A DNA stretch of 64,000 nt from Dactylorhiza incarnata. Its lineage: Eukaryota > Streptophyta > Magnoliopsida > Asparagales > Orchidaceae. Positions 31,022 to 41,882 of the stretch are shown piece after piece (within the stretch, counting starts at the first letter, position 1; every line of letters starts with the position of its first letter). The notes under the pieces are model-generated. The model did no database searches and was not told where the DNA came from. It worked only from the letters and a program-made list of their open reading frames with translations. The stretch covers positions 372,001 to 436,000 of the forward strand of contig JAWHQI010000527.1 in NCBI GenBank assembly GCA_033032865.1, in the 5' to 3' direction. The position numbers and the translations under genes were made by a program.

Positions 31022-31480
31022 ATCCAAGACGATGTTCAAGGCTATGTGGCAGGCGGCGAGGTACCCGAGGCGTCAGAGGCAGTGGAGGGTTTTATGGCCT
31101 TTTTACTTCGGGGCTTAGGGCATGTCTTTAGTGATTAAGGTTTACTGATTGGGGATTTGGGGCGGAGGCGTCGTACGAGGTGGCAGATGGATTTAGTGCT
31201 TATGGCTTAATTATTAGTGGCCTTTGGGTTTATGACCTGGGGATTAAGGATTTGGGGCGGCTAGGCGGTCGCCGCCTAGGCAGCGGAGGCGCTGTCCGAA
31301 GCGGCGGAGGGCTTTCGAGCTTATGGCTTAGGGACTTTTTGCTTAGGATTAGGGATTAAGGCTCAGGGGTTAGGACTTCGACGAAGGAGGCAAAATCGAC
31401 TGCGATGGAGGAGGCCTTGGCAATGTCCGAGGCGGCGGAGGCAGTTGTGGTGTCTTGCGTGGTGGTGGAGATGGCCATTG
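31022..31480. repeat. GGCGGAGGC-type degenerate repeats (right of Tork insertion)
   Basis: Continuation of 24741-25070: GGCGGCTAGGCGGTCGCCGCC, GCGGAGGCGCTGTCCGAAGC and TATGGCTTAGGGACTTTTTG words recur. Not coding. Confidence 0.6.
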
Positions 31481-31996
31481 CAGTATCTGAGCCAATTCTA
31501 AATAATTGAGATAAAATCATTGAAGATGACCAATGATGATAAAACCATTAAATGTATTGTTTACAAGTAGAAAAACCCGAACCCTTCTATGATGCCTCAT
31601 GTGCAAACATAAATGAAATTATGGGCACAATTGAACATTTTTGATATATTGGAGGAGTTACTTTGCATAAGGATGCATAAATATAAATGTGGTAGCTACT
31701 TAAAAAATTATCCTCTCACCTTTACCTTCATGCATTTGTATGTTATGCCTTTTTTTTTTTATAATTTAAATAAGTCAACGGATCTGATATGACATCCAAT
31801 TAGCAATACACAATTTTTATTGTGTAACTCTAATTGACATTCTATATGATGTTTAGAATATTCATAAGAGTATTGGATGTTGATGCCACATAATAGAAGT
31901 TGTTTTATATTTTAGTTCAATAAATATTAGCTTGCATGGCTATCAAAACTTCTACACCCATGCATACTGGTTTCGAAGGATGAATTGAGAATATTA
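31481..31996. other. AT-rich, nothing recognised
   Basis: AT-rich single-copy-looking sequence without open frames or repeats that I recognise. Confidence 0.4.
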
Positions 31997-32258
31997 TGAA
32001 TTGATTATGTCGACCATCTCTTTCTTTTTGTTCACATGGAAGGGACAAAAGAAACATCTTATTTTTTCTTCAAAAATCTTTGATTTTAATGGACCTCTCA
32101 GTAGGAAGAACCCAAATGAAGTTCTGCTAAATAAATGATCTTGTAGGATTTCAAAGTTTTTTTTTAATTTCTTTCGGAAGCATATATACTCATCAATTTC
32201 TTGACTTTTCTGAATAGACATGACATGGAGAAAGATCCAAAAAGGCATTTTGAGTCAA
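31997..32258 (-). pseudogene. ycf2: Plastid ycf2-like fragment (nuclear plastid DNA)
   Basis: On the minus strand the DNA tracks the plastid ycf2 gene in collinear blocks: TTTGGATCTTTCTCCATGTC, GCTTCCGAAAGAAAT, ATCCTACAAGATCA, AGAACTTCATTTGGGTTC, ACTGAGAGGTCCA, GAAGAAAAAATAAGATG and TTTCTTTTGTCCCTTCCA, with small gaps. The translation keeps only scraps (ILQDHLF, CFFCPFHVNKKKEMVDI). Recognition is from memory of ycf2, not a search. It is degraded and non-functional in the nucleus. Transfer direct from plastid or via mitochondrial DNA cannot be told apart. Confidence 0.7.
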
Positions 32259-32939
32259 AAAGCTGCGAACTAGTGCGATTCCTTCATAAAAAAAAATTCT
32301 TCTTTCGGGTGTGCTAATTTTGGAATCCTATCATTTTAGTTGAGCGCTAAAGTCCATAGAATCTTTCATCTTTATCTGAAATAGCCCAAATGTCTTAGTT
32401 CCGAGCAAATACATTTCATGGTGTCCGTCGTCATTTTGTTATACATGGATGGAATGTATGCTTTTCCTACTTCTCATGTGTTCTTCTTAAACACCTTACG
32501 TACAACATTTGGGAGTTGAGCAGGGGGATACCCTAATGAGTTAGTGATATTTGTTGCAGGGAAATATATTCCACCTAAGAATATGTACATAATCACCCCG
32601 ATATTTTTAGTGGCCATGCATTTCTAATAATCCAAGGGGCGAAGCGCGTTGGCGATCATAGGGGTTGGTTTGTCTTTATCCTTTTAAGTCCTTTGTCCTA
32701 CTATATGTTCCGCAAATACCTCTTCCAAGCGCCAACGATTGTCGACCACCAGATCCGCCGGTCTGTTATATTCACCCAGCCCATAAGCACTATATTCACA
32801 CATATTGGAAATAATGAAATAAATGCATGAAAAAGTAGATATAGTTCATTATTTTTTATTATTCCACTTAGGATTGAATTGAAGTGCATGCATGGTTAAA
32901 GGCGTTGGCTGTGAATTATTATATTTTTTGATACGTAGG
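32259..32939. other. Unassigned non-coding sequence
   Basis: No gene, repeat or transposon feature recognised. It may be further organellar DNA or ordinary intergenic sequence. Confidence 0.4.
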
Positions 32940-34131
32940 TGTTGCGCCGTATCAAGAACTAGAACAAGAATGATGAAATCGCATTGCAAGAAGATAAGGG
33001 ATACAACTCGCGAGACTAACTCCGGCCTAGCACTTGGAGGATGGGACCTCCTAAGAGCGCTTCTCTCCAAGAATGCCCAAGAGACTAAACACTCCAAGAT
33101 CAGACTTATAACCTGAGGGGGTTCTTACCCCCCACGCGCACACACACACACAATTACATGAAAAAAAAATACATAAACACACATAATTAATTATGAATAC
33201 GAGCTAATCCCTAGTGGGTGTTGCGCCTCTGCTCACCTGGCGTATACATATTAACACACCCGTCTTGAAAAGCGACCTTGTCCCGAAGGTCGAGCCGGGA
33301 CGGGCCCCTTGAGTACGACGAGGAGAGTTGGGTAGCTCCTCTGGTGGGCTGGTCCAGTGAAACATTAGGAACTTAGCGACACCGTGTCGGGTTGGGTGCT
33401 ACAACGTTGAGTTAAATTGACTGCAATTGGTGTAGAGCTCGACATGGTACTGCCTGATGGGTGAAGCAATGACATGCCCCTAAAAGATCCTTCCCTCAAG
33501 GTCGAGCGAGGTGCATGCCAGTTCGGTTAGGTCCTCGGCCATAGGTCCGGGGCTATGAAAACTGATGGTGGAAGCCCACCCAGATCTTGAATAAGTGTCA
33601 TGGGGCCGGACATTAGGACAAGGAGGAGTAGGTAGTGTTGATTCGGAATGAAGTCAGGGGGATGTTTGGGTGAAGTGGAAGAGTGACAAGATGTGAGGGT
33701 GTGGTAATAGTGGGCTCGAGACATGTTGGAGAAAACAAGTGGGGAAAAAATAGAGTAGACAGGCGTGTGCGGGTCTCGAAGGGACGACGAAGAGCAAAAA
33801 AACTTATGCCATCGTGTGAAAAGTTGACGAAGTGCTAGGTGGAGCCTCTTTCACAGATTTACTGAAGGGAAGCGGATTGGAGGGCAGCTGGTGCAAATCG
33901 GAATATGGGCGGGTATTAGGGGGTACGCGCTGTGGTAGACTGTGGGAGAGCGACGAGGGTGTTCAGACAGGAGGAAGCTGCAACGTTTTCGATGGTCGAA
34001 GATCGACTGGGGGGTGGCGGTGGGACACATGTAGGAGGTGCCTCGTCGGGAAGTAGAGAGACGGGCATGGGATGTAATGGGGCGTGTGGAAGAAGTCGAC
34101 GACGAAGCGCAAGCGCCATGGTACGAAGGTC
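32940..34131 (-). mobile_element. Gypsy-like remnant: LTR plus adjacent internal sequence
   Basis: A likely LTR runs from TGTTGCGCCG (32940) to ATATTAACA (33256), including an (AC)n tract at about 33136-33152. Right of it, on the minus strand, is LDLRDKVAFQ-like sequence (GACCTTCGGGACAAGGTC), the type of 'NLEDKV' end found at the C-terminus of many plant gypsy polyproteins. From 33300 to 34131 frames are broken and no domain is certain. It is cut at about 34132 by the old gypsy LTR. A related LTR-like segment begins at about 63740. Confidence 0.45.
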
Positions 34132-34794
34132 CCACCTGTATAGTCCAACGCGCCTCCTGCATACTCTGCTGGCGAGATATCTGGAGGCTGCACATGTTTT
34201 GTGAAATTTGGAGTCGCCGACCAGAAGTTTGCCGCCTGTCCAGCCACTGTACAGCCTTGCTGAGCCAGTTCCTTACGTCCCTGCAACACCACTCCAACAG
34301 AAATTGTATTCTCCGGCGACCAAAAGTTGTGCAAGAATATGTCTTTTCGGCACGCCAAACCACTGCCACCTCGCTGTCCAAAGTCCAAAACTGCAGCAGA
34401 ATTCTCTATTTGGCTTCCTATACTTGTGTAAGTTCTAGATTTGGATGTTTATTTTCCTTTGTGACGAACGTTAGTTGAAAATCATATAATCGGGATATTA
34501 TTTTGTAAGATTTTGCTCAATTTTTTCGCCTCTACTTGAAGGATTTATTCGCTAAACATTTTGTCCAAGCAATCTTATTTTAATTGTCTTTAGAACTCGT
34601 TCATTGCTTTAAAACTTAATCTCAATCGTGTATGTTTGCATTGCCTAAATTAATTTCATAATTTTGTCGCAATTGCATATCGGACAATCGCATTTGCATT
34701 GCATTGTTTTAAAATTCCCTACATCATATACTTGCATTCACTTATTAGAGTTTCATTGGGGAGCGCACACATCCTTTCACACCCGTCCGCGTCA
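34132..34794 (+). repeat. Old gypsy element, truncated 5' LTR
   Basis: Matches the 3' end of the 3' LTR (about 43486-44148) from TCCCACCTGTATAGTCC onward, with scattered substitutions. The first about 1.1 kb of the LTR is missing. Ends CCGTCCGCGTCA, followed by the primer site. Confidence 0.85.
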
Positions 34795-36811
34795 GTTTGG
34801 TATCAGAGCCCCAGGTTTGGGCTTAGTTTAAAATGCGCGGACTAAATTTTATATCACCCAATGTCATGTCATAGTGGTCTTCACTACCATAATCCTTTAT
34901 TTGAGGAGCTACAGTCCGCCGTCTATATGCTCGATCCCATAAAATGCCTTCAGAGAGATCTTCACATTATTACGATGATCATCTTCATCCTCAACCCTCC
35001 ACTCGTAGAAATAGTGCTAACCTTTTTCCACGATTTGATTCTTCTAGGGGTGATTACTATGTTGAGTATCAAGAGCCCTATAGAGGTCACCATCATCAGG
35101 ACAACATCACGTGTAGAGACCGTCCTAGCGTTACAAAAACGGAGATGTCGGAAGCCAAATTTCAACGATTAGTTCTTAATCAATTTAATCGCATGGATGC
35201 TCATTTTGATCGCCTGTGAACTGCCTTAAGAAGAATCAATAGGATAAAGTCTGGGGGTTTAGATCAATCCACTGATGCGTCTCGTAGTGCTTCCTCTGAC
35301 ATGATAGACCTGACACCTTATTTTGATACATCTCATCTTGATGAGACTCAGTCCCCACTTGATTTTGAAGTCGAGTTCGATCATCACCGTTACAAATGGA
35401 GAGCAACATTAGTAGGACTTAGTGAGTATGGTCACGAGACTGAGGACGAGCGGCCCAGTCATACTGTGATGGGATATCCATCCTCTACACCTCATTCAGA
35501 CCTAGTTTTCTCTTCGCATAGGGATCCAACCCTTGATACTATACCTATTGTCCCACTCTTGAGTATGGGATTTTCCCACACGTCCCTTGTCATTGTCTCG
35601 AGCCATATCACAATCGAGAGCCGAGAACCTAGTGTTGTCTATTTAATGTTTGCCACTCTTACACTTTAAGTCACTCTTGATATTTTAAGAACCTATGTTG
35701 GTACTCGTCGCATTTGCGACAAATTTCATTATACCCCTCCCGGTGAGCCACAAGATGAGCCCTCCTCTCGTGGAGACCTTCGATACACACCAGAGCAGTA
35801 TCCTAGTGTCGGTATCTTGGATGATCTTCCGAGTGGTTGTCGCTTTCATGATGATTTTTCCTACAGACCATTTATTGAGTGTCCCGACGAGTCACATCCC
35901 TTGAGTGATATTCAATATGTCATTTACTCGTACTTTACGGTGGTACTTCATATAAGTATGCTATTGTTCACCGTGCCACACTCCACGTATTGAGCCCATG
36001 ACAAGCCCCCACTCGTTAGGTTCTTATACATAACAGTGAGGTTGAAAGTGCTCTCAGTGACCCAAAGTCCGCCAACACTCTAGGAGACATTCAACATACT
36101 GTAGTATCATATTTATTTGTTGATATCTCGGGTGATTATTTGAGTGATCATCGCATTCCCGATGAATTTTTTTACACCCTACCCCCCGAGCCTCCAGACC
36201 ATGTACCCATCTTAGGATTTATTCGTAACACCAAAGAACCCCAGTGTAAGGAGTTGGTTATGTCTATTGTTCATATTTTACATTTGTTGCATGATCATTT
36301 ACATATAGTGCATGAATCTTCTATGTTACATGATTCATATCTATTGTATGTTTTGTATCATTTGCATGAATTGTATGAATCTATCCGATGTAAAATTGCA
36401 ATAAGAAATGAAGATTATATAAGGTTTACGCAGATCTTCACAAGAGTTAATTTTAGAAAATGTGAGCAAGTGATGATGATAATTAGAGCTGAGAGGTTCC
36501 TCCAGGGAGCTACGATAAAATTGAATGCTAGACGAATGAGTCTCTATATAGTAATGCGGAGGATTGTTTCGAATGCTTACGAATTAAATATTCTTGGGAG
36601 TATGAGAATTCTTCATGTGTTCAACATTAAGGATTTAACTCCAGATTATGAACCTCACAAGTACTTGAGTCCATTCCTTGATTTTGTTGGGAGAGAGCGT
36701 CAGATTATTGATGATATGTGGATGTTGTCAAAGGAGTTTGATTTACTTGCCCTTGGACTTTGTCGGGAGTCTTCATTCAACGGAGATGAATGATTTAAAG
36801 CTGGGGGGAAT
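34795..36811 (+). pseudogene. Degenerate gag-tail polyprotein of old gypsy element
   Basis: Broken plus-strand frames related to the intact 1001-codon ORF at 38806-41811. Early: MPSERSSHYYDDHLHPQPST (compare SSRYYDDYSRSQ). Middle: DDFSYRPF-like and DEFFYTLPPEPPDHVPILGF, the PPxEPPD box. Late (36140-36793): LHHLLHDHLH-type histidine repeats, then SLYIVMRRIVSNAYELNILG, FNIKDLTPDYEPHKYLSP and the LALGLC end, matching an integrase C-terminal/chromodomain-like tail. No protease, RT or integrase core is present, so the deletion predates decay. Confidence 0.75.
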
Positions 36812-37667
36812 TGATGAGGATTAAAGTTCTCGGGCGGGCCAACCCGTATCGGAGCCCGTTTGGGTTTACATTCATAGGACTTAGGATCGTTGTATGAACG
36901 ATCCAAGTCCGTAGTCGTGTTCGGAGCGTCGACGACACATTTCTTATGTATTTCCATATTTTTCCGTACATTATTTTCGTACCTTTTATGTGTTTTCGCG
37001 TCGATCAATCATTGCCGTCCGTTGTTTTCCTCTTGGCTTATAAATATGGGATTTGGGGTTCATTTCAAGGGATTGCAGAATTTTGACGAGACTTCCTAAT
37101 TTTGTGACCCCTCTATGGTACGACACCTAGTCCCGACTCTTCCCTTGCAACTGTTGGCCGCCCCCTTCCCTCCTCTCCAAACAGCCGGAATTCACCCCTT
37201 CAAGGGCCGGCCATCCATCTCCATACCACTCCACTACAAAAATAACTACCTATAACCACTCTTAACCACCGCCGGAAACCACAAAAAACTGCCCGTAACT
37301 CCCACTACCTAGGTATTTATCGACGGTTACTACTCCTCGAGGCCAAACAGACACTATCCACTTCAATCCCGGCCAGCCGGCAGCCTTCCTCCTCCGATTG
37401 TCGCATCTGCCGCTGTCCAGAACCAGGGATCTACGCCCAAACAGGCCGAAGTTCACTCGAAAGGCAGTTTCCGTCCTTCCCCTCCAAAAGGTGACATGAC
37501 TGCGCTGTTTTCCTTCTGTTTCCTTGGTCGGCCAACAAATTCCAGCAATTTCACACTGCTGAATGCTGTCCGTGAGTTCTCTGTGGCTGTCAAAGATCAA
37601 TTTTGGCGTTAATTACCCTCCCCCTGTGAGAAGTAATTGCTGGACTGCCAAATAAAGAAAGAGTAAT
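36812..37667 (+). repeat. Old gypsy element, 3' LTR first part
   Basis: Begins TGATGAGGATTAAAG right after the polypurine tract. Interrupted at 37667 by the young element; GTAAT is duplicated on both sides. Contains no gene. Confidence 0.8.
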
Positions 37668-39029
37668 TGACGCAGGACGAATCTATAGGTGGCGGATTAA
37701 CTGTGACCTAACCCTACATGTTATGCAAAGCCCGACGGATTAGTCACAAATTAGATAATAAATTTAAACATCCCACGCAGTTAATTCACAGCAAGGCAGA
37801 ATAATTTATTAGGGCAAACAAGCTTAGGCTTTCCTCCGCGTGGAGGGCCAAAGCAAGAGCGCGCGGCGAATAAACCTTGTAAATCACAATAATAATCTAG
37901 AGCAATATTCTACGATGATGTTTCTCCAAACAAATATAAAATGTCCAACCCAATAAATAACTGCTGAAAATAATCGTCCAAATACAATAAGTGGCTCACC
38001 AAAGTAGTGTTTCTGACCAAGGCAATGAAGAATCCGGGTCCAGGTATGTAGATCGGCGATCGAAGGTGGAACCGGAGGCGGGAAAGCGACGTAGGTGGCT
38101 GTCCTTGGCGGCGGAAGGTGGAAACGGACTGGAAATGGATGGATCCGGCCACGTGGGTAGGGATCCGGACGGGGGTGGATAGATCCGATGATTTGGGAGC
38201 GGATCCGGGCTGGATTTGTCCAGATCTGGACTGATCTAGACAAGGGGGCGGCTGGAGGTGGTTCCACATAGGGGAAAGGGGCGGTGGTGGCTGGGAGCAA
38301 GGGGAGGGAGGGCTGGAGGCAAGGGGCGGGTGGCTGAAGGCTGGCGGCAGGGAGGCAGGGGTGGCTGAAGGCTGGCGGCAGGGAGGCAGGTGTGGCTGTG
38401 GGTTGGCGGCAACAAGGGAAGGGGCGGGCTGCTGCTGGAGGAATTGGGGAGGCCGGCGGCTGAAATGGGAGGTTCACTGTTCACTAAACTTTATTAGTGA
38501 ACAGTGAATTTCATTTATCTACGGTGAATAGAAAAGGGAGGGGGCTGCTGCTGGAGTTTCTGGACAGCCAATTTGGCTGGGTTTTGGGGGGTTGTAGGGG
38601 CTGCGGATGAGGGTTTCGGAGGGGGAAGAAGGAGTCTAGGGTTAGGGGATACCTTGGGGAGGGAGATACAAGCCTAGGAGTCGTCACCTAGGGTTCCACG
38701 GAGTCGGCACCGTGGGATGATCGCGGGAATCTGGGAATAACTTTCTCCAATTTCTGCAATGTCAATAATCAGCCCATCTATGATCTATTTATAATAAAAA
38801 GGAGGCTAGGGCATCCCACCATCGACGGCTATGATTGGCCGGATGTGGGGCCACCCAAATACATCAAAACAAATGCAAAAATAATAAACTAATAGATCAA
38901 ATTGATTCGCAACGCGAATCCGAACACATCTGCGGAGTCCGATCGTCGATCCGGGCACGTCATATATGGAAAGTCGCCAAATCAGCCCTGAATGGGCCCA
39001 AAACTCGTCCTCGTCTCTGCTCCACATCA
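37668..39029 (-). repeat. Young gypsy element, 3' LTR
   Basis: 1362 bp. Carries the TATA box CTATAAATAG-like sequence at about 38785-38794 (TTATAAATAG on the minus strand) and a palindrome at 38472-38508 with arms TTCACTGTTCACTAA and TTAGTGAACAGTGAA. The ORF stop (38806) lies within it. Confidence 0.93.
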
Positions 39030-41811
39030 ATCTCCCTGGCTTGAAAGAATTCATCTCCCGATGAATAGGGGTCAAAATTCTCTCGCCGAATGCCAGGTAA
39101 AACTCGAAGATGCCCGCCAGAGGTCGTCCAAGTGTCGTCGCTGAAAAGTGGCCTCGCCAATCAACTCCCCCTGACTGAAAATCCGTCATCTCCGGTGAAT
39201 GGAGACGGCCGCACTGAAGTCGAAGTCCAGGGGCGAGTCGATCAAGCTCTGCTGCAAGTACCCAGATGTCAACAACGTCTGTAGTAGGAATGTACCGACG
39301 GAATATGGTCTCCGTGATGCTCTCAACGCTCATCTCACGAGTGGTGGATCCCGGTGCGATCGGCGGCGCCGTGGGTAGAACCAGAGAAGACGAGTCCCCA
39401 GGTGGGTGGGTGTCAGAAGTGGGTGAGTAGTGGTGGCCATCAGACCTGGGTGGGCTATGCGGGTGGTAAGGCAACGAGAGTGGAGGTGTGGGCGGCTGGA
39501 AGTCCCCACTGCTTGGGTCCACATACTCGCGAGGCTCGTAGTACGGCGTCATATCTTCAACACTAAATACCAGGTGGATACCCATACTTGCAGGGATATC
39601 AAGATCGTAGATGTTTGCTTCGATCTGTCTCATGATTATATAGGGATCCTTTCGCCTAACGCTCATGCTTTTAGCAAGCCTCGCACGGAGCCTCACAACG
39701 CAGATTTTCAACATCACTTGCTCGCCTTCATGAAGTACCTGCACTTGCCAGTGAACATCCGCATGTGATTTACAAGATTTATTACCAATATGGATTATTC
39801 GTCGGACCGACTCTTGATACACATGCAAACGATGAACAAACAACACAACAGACTCATGCAAATGATGACGAAACGACTCAACATACTCATGCAAATGATG
39901 CAAATGATGCAAATGAAACATGACCGACACAACATGCTTTCTATGGGAAAATCTAATAATGACCTGGAAATCTATCGCGGGAGGTGGCCTATCAGGAGGC
40001 TCTCTCGGGGGAGTGTAGAAAAACTCATCCAGTGTACGACGAGTGTTCAGATGATCGCGTGAGACATCTATACTCAAATGCGAGCTCGTAAAGATCCAAG
40101 TGTCTCTCAGTGAACGTGGCAAATCAGGGGGCTCACCAGGAGGTGTGTAAGAAAAGTCATCACGAATGCGACGACCACCTGAATGAGAATCGTGTATACC
40201 GACTAAAAAACGTGACTCTCGAGTGCGGTGCGTGCCCCCGAAAAGAAAAAGCTCGTCTGGTGGTTCAGCAGGCGGTGCATCCCAAAACTCAGCGAGAGTG
40301 CGATGTGTCAGCAGGTGGTGCCTTAAATATTGGATGCTCCTCATAATATCCATCCTCTGGGGCGGGGTCAAGGACGATAATGGAAGAGGCTTCCATAAAT
40401 CGATACTCATACATGCGGGGCTCACCTGAATCCCATGCTCATCAGGATGTGGCGGATCATCCGGAGGCTCAACTGGGGGCTCGTCGTAGAACTCGTCACT
40501 AGGATCATGGTCCTCCAGATGAGTACCATCGTAAGGGTCAGTGTCCCCGTGAATGGATGAAACAGACACTACGAGATCAACACCAGGCTCAGGTCTCTCG
40601 GTCGTGATGTGACTCAGGGTAACGACAATGGGAGAGTGACATAGATCTACGCTCAAGAATGGGTCTGTGGGTGCGGTGTCAAGACGTGAGTCCAGGGTAG
40701 GGGTGCTAATCAACCCATGACATGCCAGAGGTGGTGGTGTGGGTGAGGGGCACAACACTATAGGCTCAGGAGGTCGCTCAGGCTCACTCTCAGTCGGGGT
40801 CGCGGGAGACGGGTCAGAAACAAGAGATAGGTCACTAACTGGGCTAAGCGCCTCACTGGGGTAAGAGCAATCTGCATCAGATATCACTTCTGCCATGTCT
40901 GACGGAACAATGGTAGGCAAAGTGGTGTCCTCGGTGTGGGAGGAGCTCGTACTGCAGAGGTCAAAGTGAGGATCCAACCGACCAGCTCTTGCGGATCTCA
41001 AAGACTGTTCGTAACGAAGTGCAAGCTGATACGTCTGCTCGAGGGACTTCGAGCTATGATAAACCACCTCAGTACGAATGTCTGATCGAAGGCCAGACCG
41101 AAATCTGCAAGAGGTCATGGCGGGGTCCTCTCGGATATCGCTCCTCACAACTAACTCATCAAAGCGATCTCTGTATTCAGCGACGGACATGGATCCTTGC
41201 TGAAGGGAAAATAACTGGTCGAGCAAGCGACTCCGATACGACGAAGGCAGATACCTCTGACACAATGTACGCTTCATATCCACCCAACTAGTGACGCGAT
41301 GTAGACGGTCTCGCTCGCGTGTCCTCTCAATGCTAGCCCAATATGCTCTCGCCTGATCTAAAAGTCTAAGTTTCGCAAACTTGACGCGACGCTCACCGAA
41401 TACCTCAAAATGGTCAAAATAATACTCCATATCCACGAGCCAATAACTGAAGGACTCGGGACTCGATGAGCCGTCAAAAGGAGGGGCAACATTACGAAAC
41501 TGACTCTCAAGATCTCTCTCGGAACGATGATCCTCATAATAATCATTCCTAAGGTAACCGAGTCGTGTCGAAGGATCGACACGATCCGCTCGCGTGTACG
41601 GATAAGAACGATGACAACCATCATACTGATCGTCTCTAGTGTAGTTGTCACGTGTCGGTGGGTCAACACGATCTCTAAAAGTGGTGTGCTGCGATCGAGA
41701 ATAATCGTCGTAGTAACGTGAAGATCTCCCTGACGGGGCTCTGTGAGAGCGGGTGCTAGTGGACTCGAGACCTCTAAGGTGAGGGGAGGCATAATTTTGA
41801 CACCTAGACAT
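38806..41811 (-). CDS. Gag fused to integrase C-terminal/chromodomain-like tail, 1001 aa
   Basis: The start ATG at 41811 is 57 bp from the primer site. Residues 1-95 are Arg/Asp/Tyr-rich (SSRYYDDYSRSQ). About 100-310 is the gag capsid domain (FDGSSSPESFSYWLVDMEYY, then FAKLRLLDQARAYWASIERT, WVDMKRTLCQRYLPSSYRSR, LQQGSMSVAEYRDRFDELVV). No zinc knuckle follows; instead a long Ser/Thr/Pro-rich linker contains four PPxEPPD boxes (EPPVEPPDDPP, DAPPAEPPDELF, YTPPGEPPDLP, YTPPREPPDRP) and His-Leu repeats. Then come the integrase C-terminal module (VMLKICVVRLRARLAKSM, IPASMGIHLVFSVEDMTPYY) and a decayed chromodomain-like end (YIPTTDVVDIWVLAAELDRL). Residues from about 928 on are encoded inside the 3' LTR. 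There is no protease, RT, RNase H or integrase core. Intactness suggests selection or recent amplification in trans. Confidence 0.9.
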   Translation of the reverse strand: MSRCQNYASPHLRGLESTSTRSHRAPSGRSSRYYDDYSRSQHTTFRDRVDPPTRDNYTRDDQYDGCHRSYPYTRADRVDPSTRLGYLRNDYYEDHRSERDLESQFRNVAPPFDGSSSPESFSYWLVDMEYYFDHFEVFGERRVKFAKLRLLDQARAYWASIERTRERDRLHRVTSWVDMKRTLCQRYLPSSYRSRLLDQLFSLQQGSMSVAEYRDRFDELVVRSDIREDPAMTSCRFRSGLRSDIRTEVVYHSSKSLEQTYQLALRYEQSLRSARAGRLDPHFDLCSTSSSHTEDTTLPTIVPSDMAEVISDADCSYPSEALSPVSDLSLVSDPSPATPTESEPERPPEPIVLCPSPTPPPLACHGLISTPTLDSRLDTAPTDPFLSVDLCHSPIVVTLSHITTERPEPGVDLVVSVSSIHGDTDPYDGTHLEDHDPSDEFYDEPPVEPPDDPPHPDEHGIQVSPACMSIDLWKPLPLSSLTPPQRMDIMRSIQYLRHHLLTHRTLAEFWDAPPAEPPDELFLFGGTHRTRESRFLVGIHDSHSGGRRIRDDFSYTPPGEPPDLPRSLRDTWIFTSSHLSIDVSRDHLNTRRTLDEFFYTPPREPPDRPPPAIDFQVIIRFSHRKHVVSVMFHLHHLHHLHEYVESFRHHLHESVVLFVHRLHVYQESVRRIIHIGNKSCKSHADVHWQVQVLHEGEQVMLKICVVRLRARLAKSMSVRRKDPYIIMRQIEANIYDLDIPASMGIHLVFSVEDMTPYYEPREYVDPSSGDFQPPTPPLSLPYHPHSPPRSDGHHYSPTSDTHPPGDSSSLVLPTAPPIAPGSTTREMSVESITETIFRRYIPTTDVVDIWVLAAELDRLAPGLRLQCGRLHSPEMTDFQSGGVDWRGHFSATTLGRPLAGIFEFYLAFGERILTPIHREMNSFKPGRLMWSRDEDEFWAHSGLIWRLSIYDVPGSTIGLRRCVRIRVANQFDLLVYYFCICFDVFGWPHIRPIIAVDGGMP

Positions 41812-41867
41812 AATAAAAAAATATCCTATAGACTCTACGACTGCGTATCGAAAAGTGTGCGCAACCT

Positions 41868-41880
41868 AGCTCTGATACCA
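41868..41880 (-). other. Primer binding site of young gypsy element
   Basis: TGGTATCAGAGC on the minus strand, two bases from the 5' LTR end; initiator-Met tRNA type. Confidence 0.85.
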
Positions 41881-41882
41881 AT

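Noticed and set aside
31481..32939. Upstream HAC exons
   Set aside because: Looked for the N-terminal HAC exon with a start codon upstream of the gypsy elements but found no open frame with HAC-like sequence.
33851..34478. Plus- and minus-strand frames of 140-176 codons around the truncated LTR
   Set aside because: They run across an LTR boundary and repeat at 43501-43836; no conserved motif.
37884..38484. Pro/Ser-rich minus-strand frames in the LTR (and at 42125-42697)
   Set aside because: They occur in both LTRs, are low-complexity and lie downstream of the TATA box in R/U5-like sequence; likely chance.
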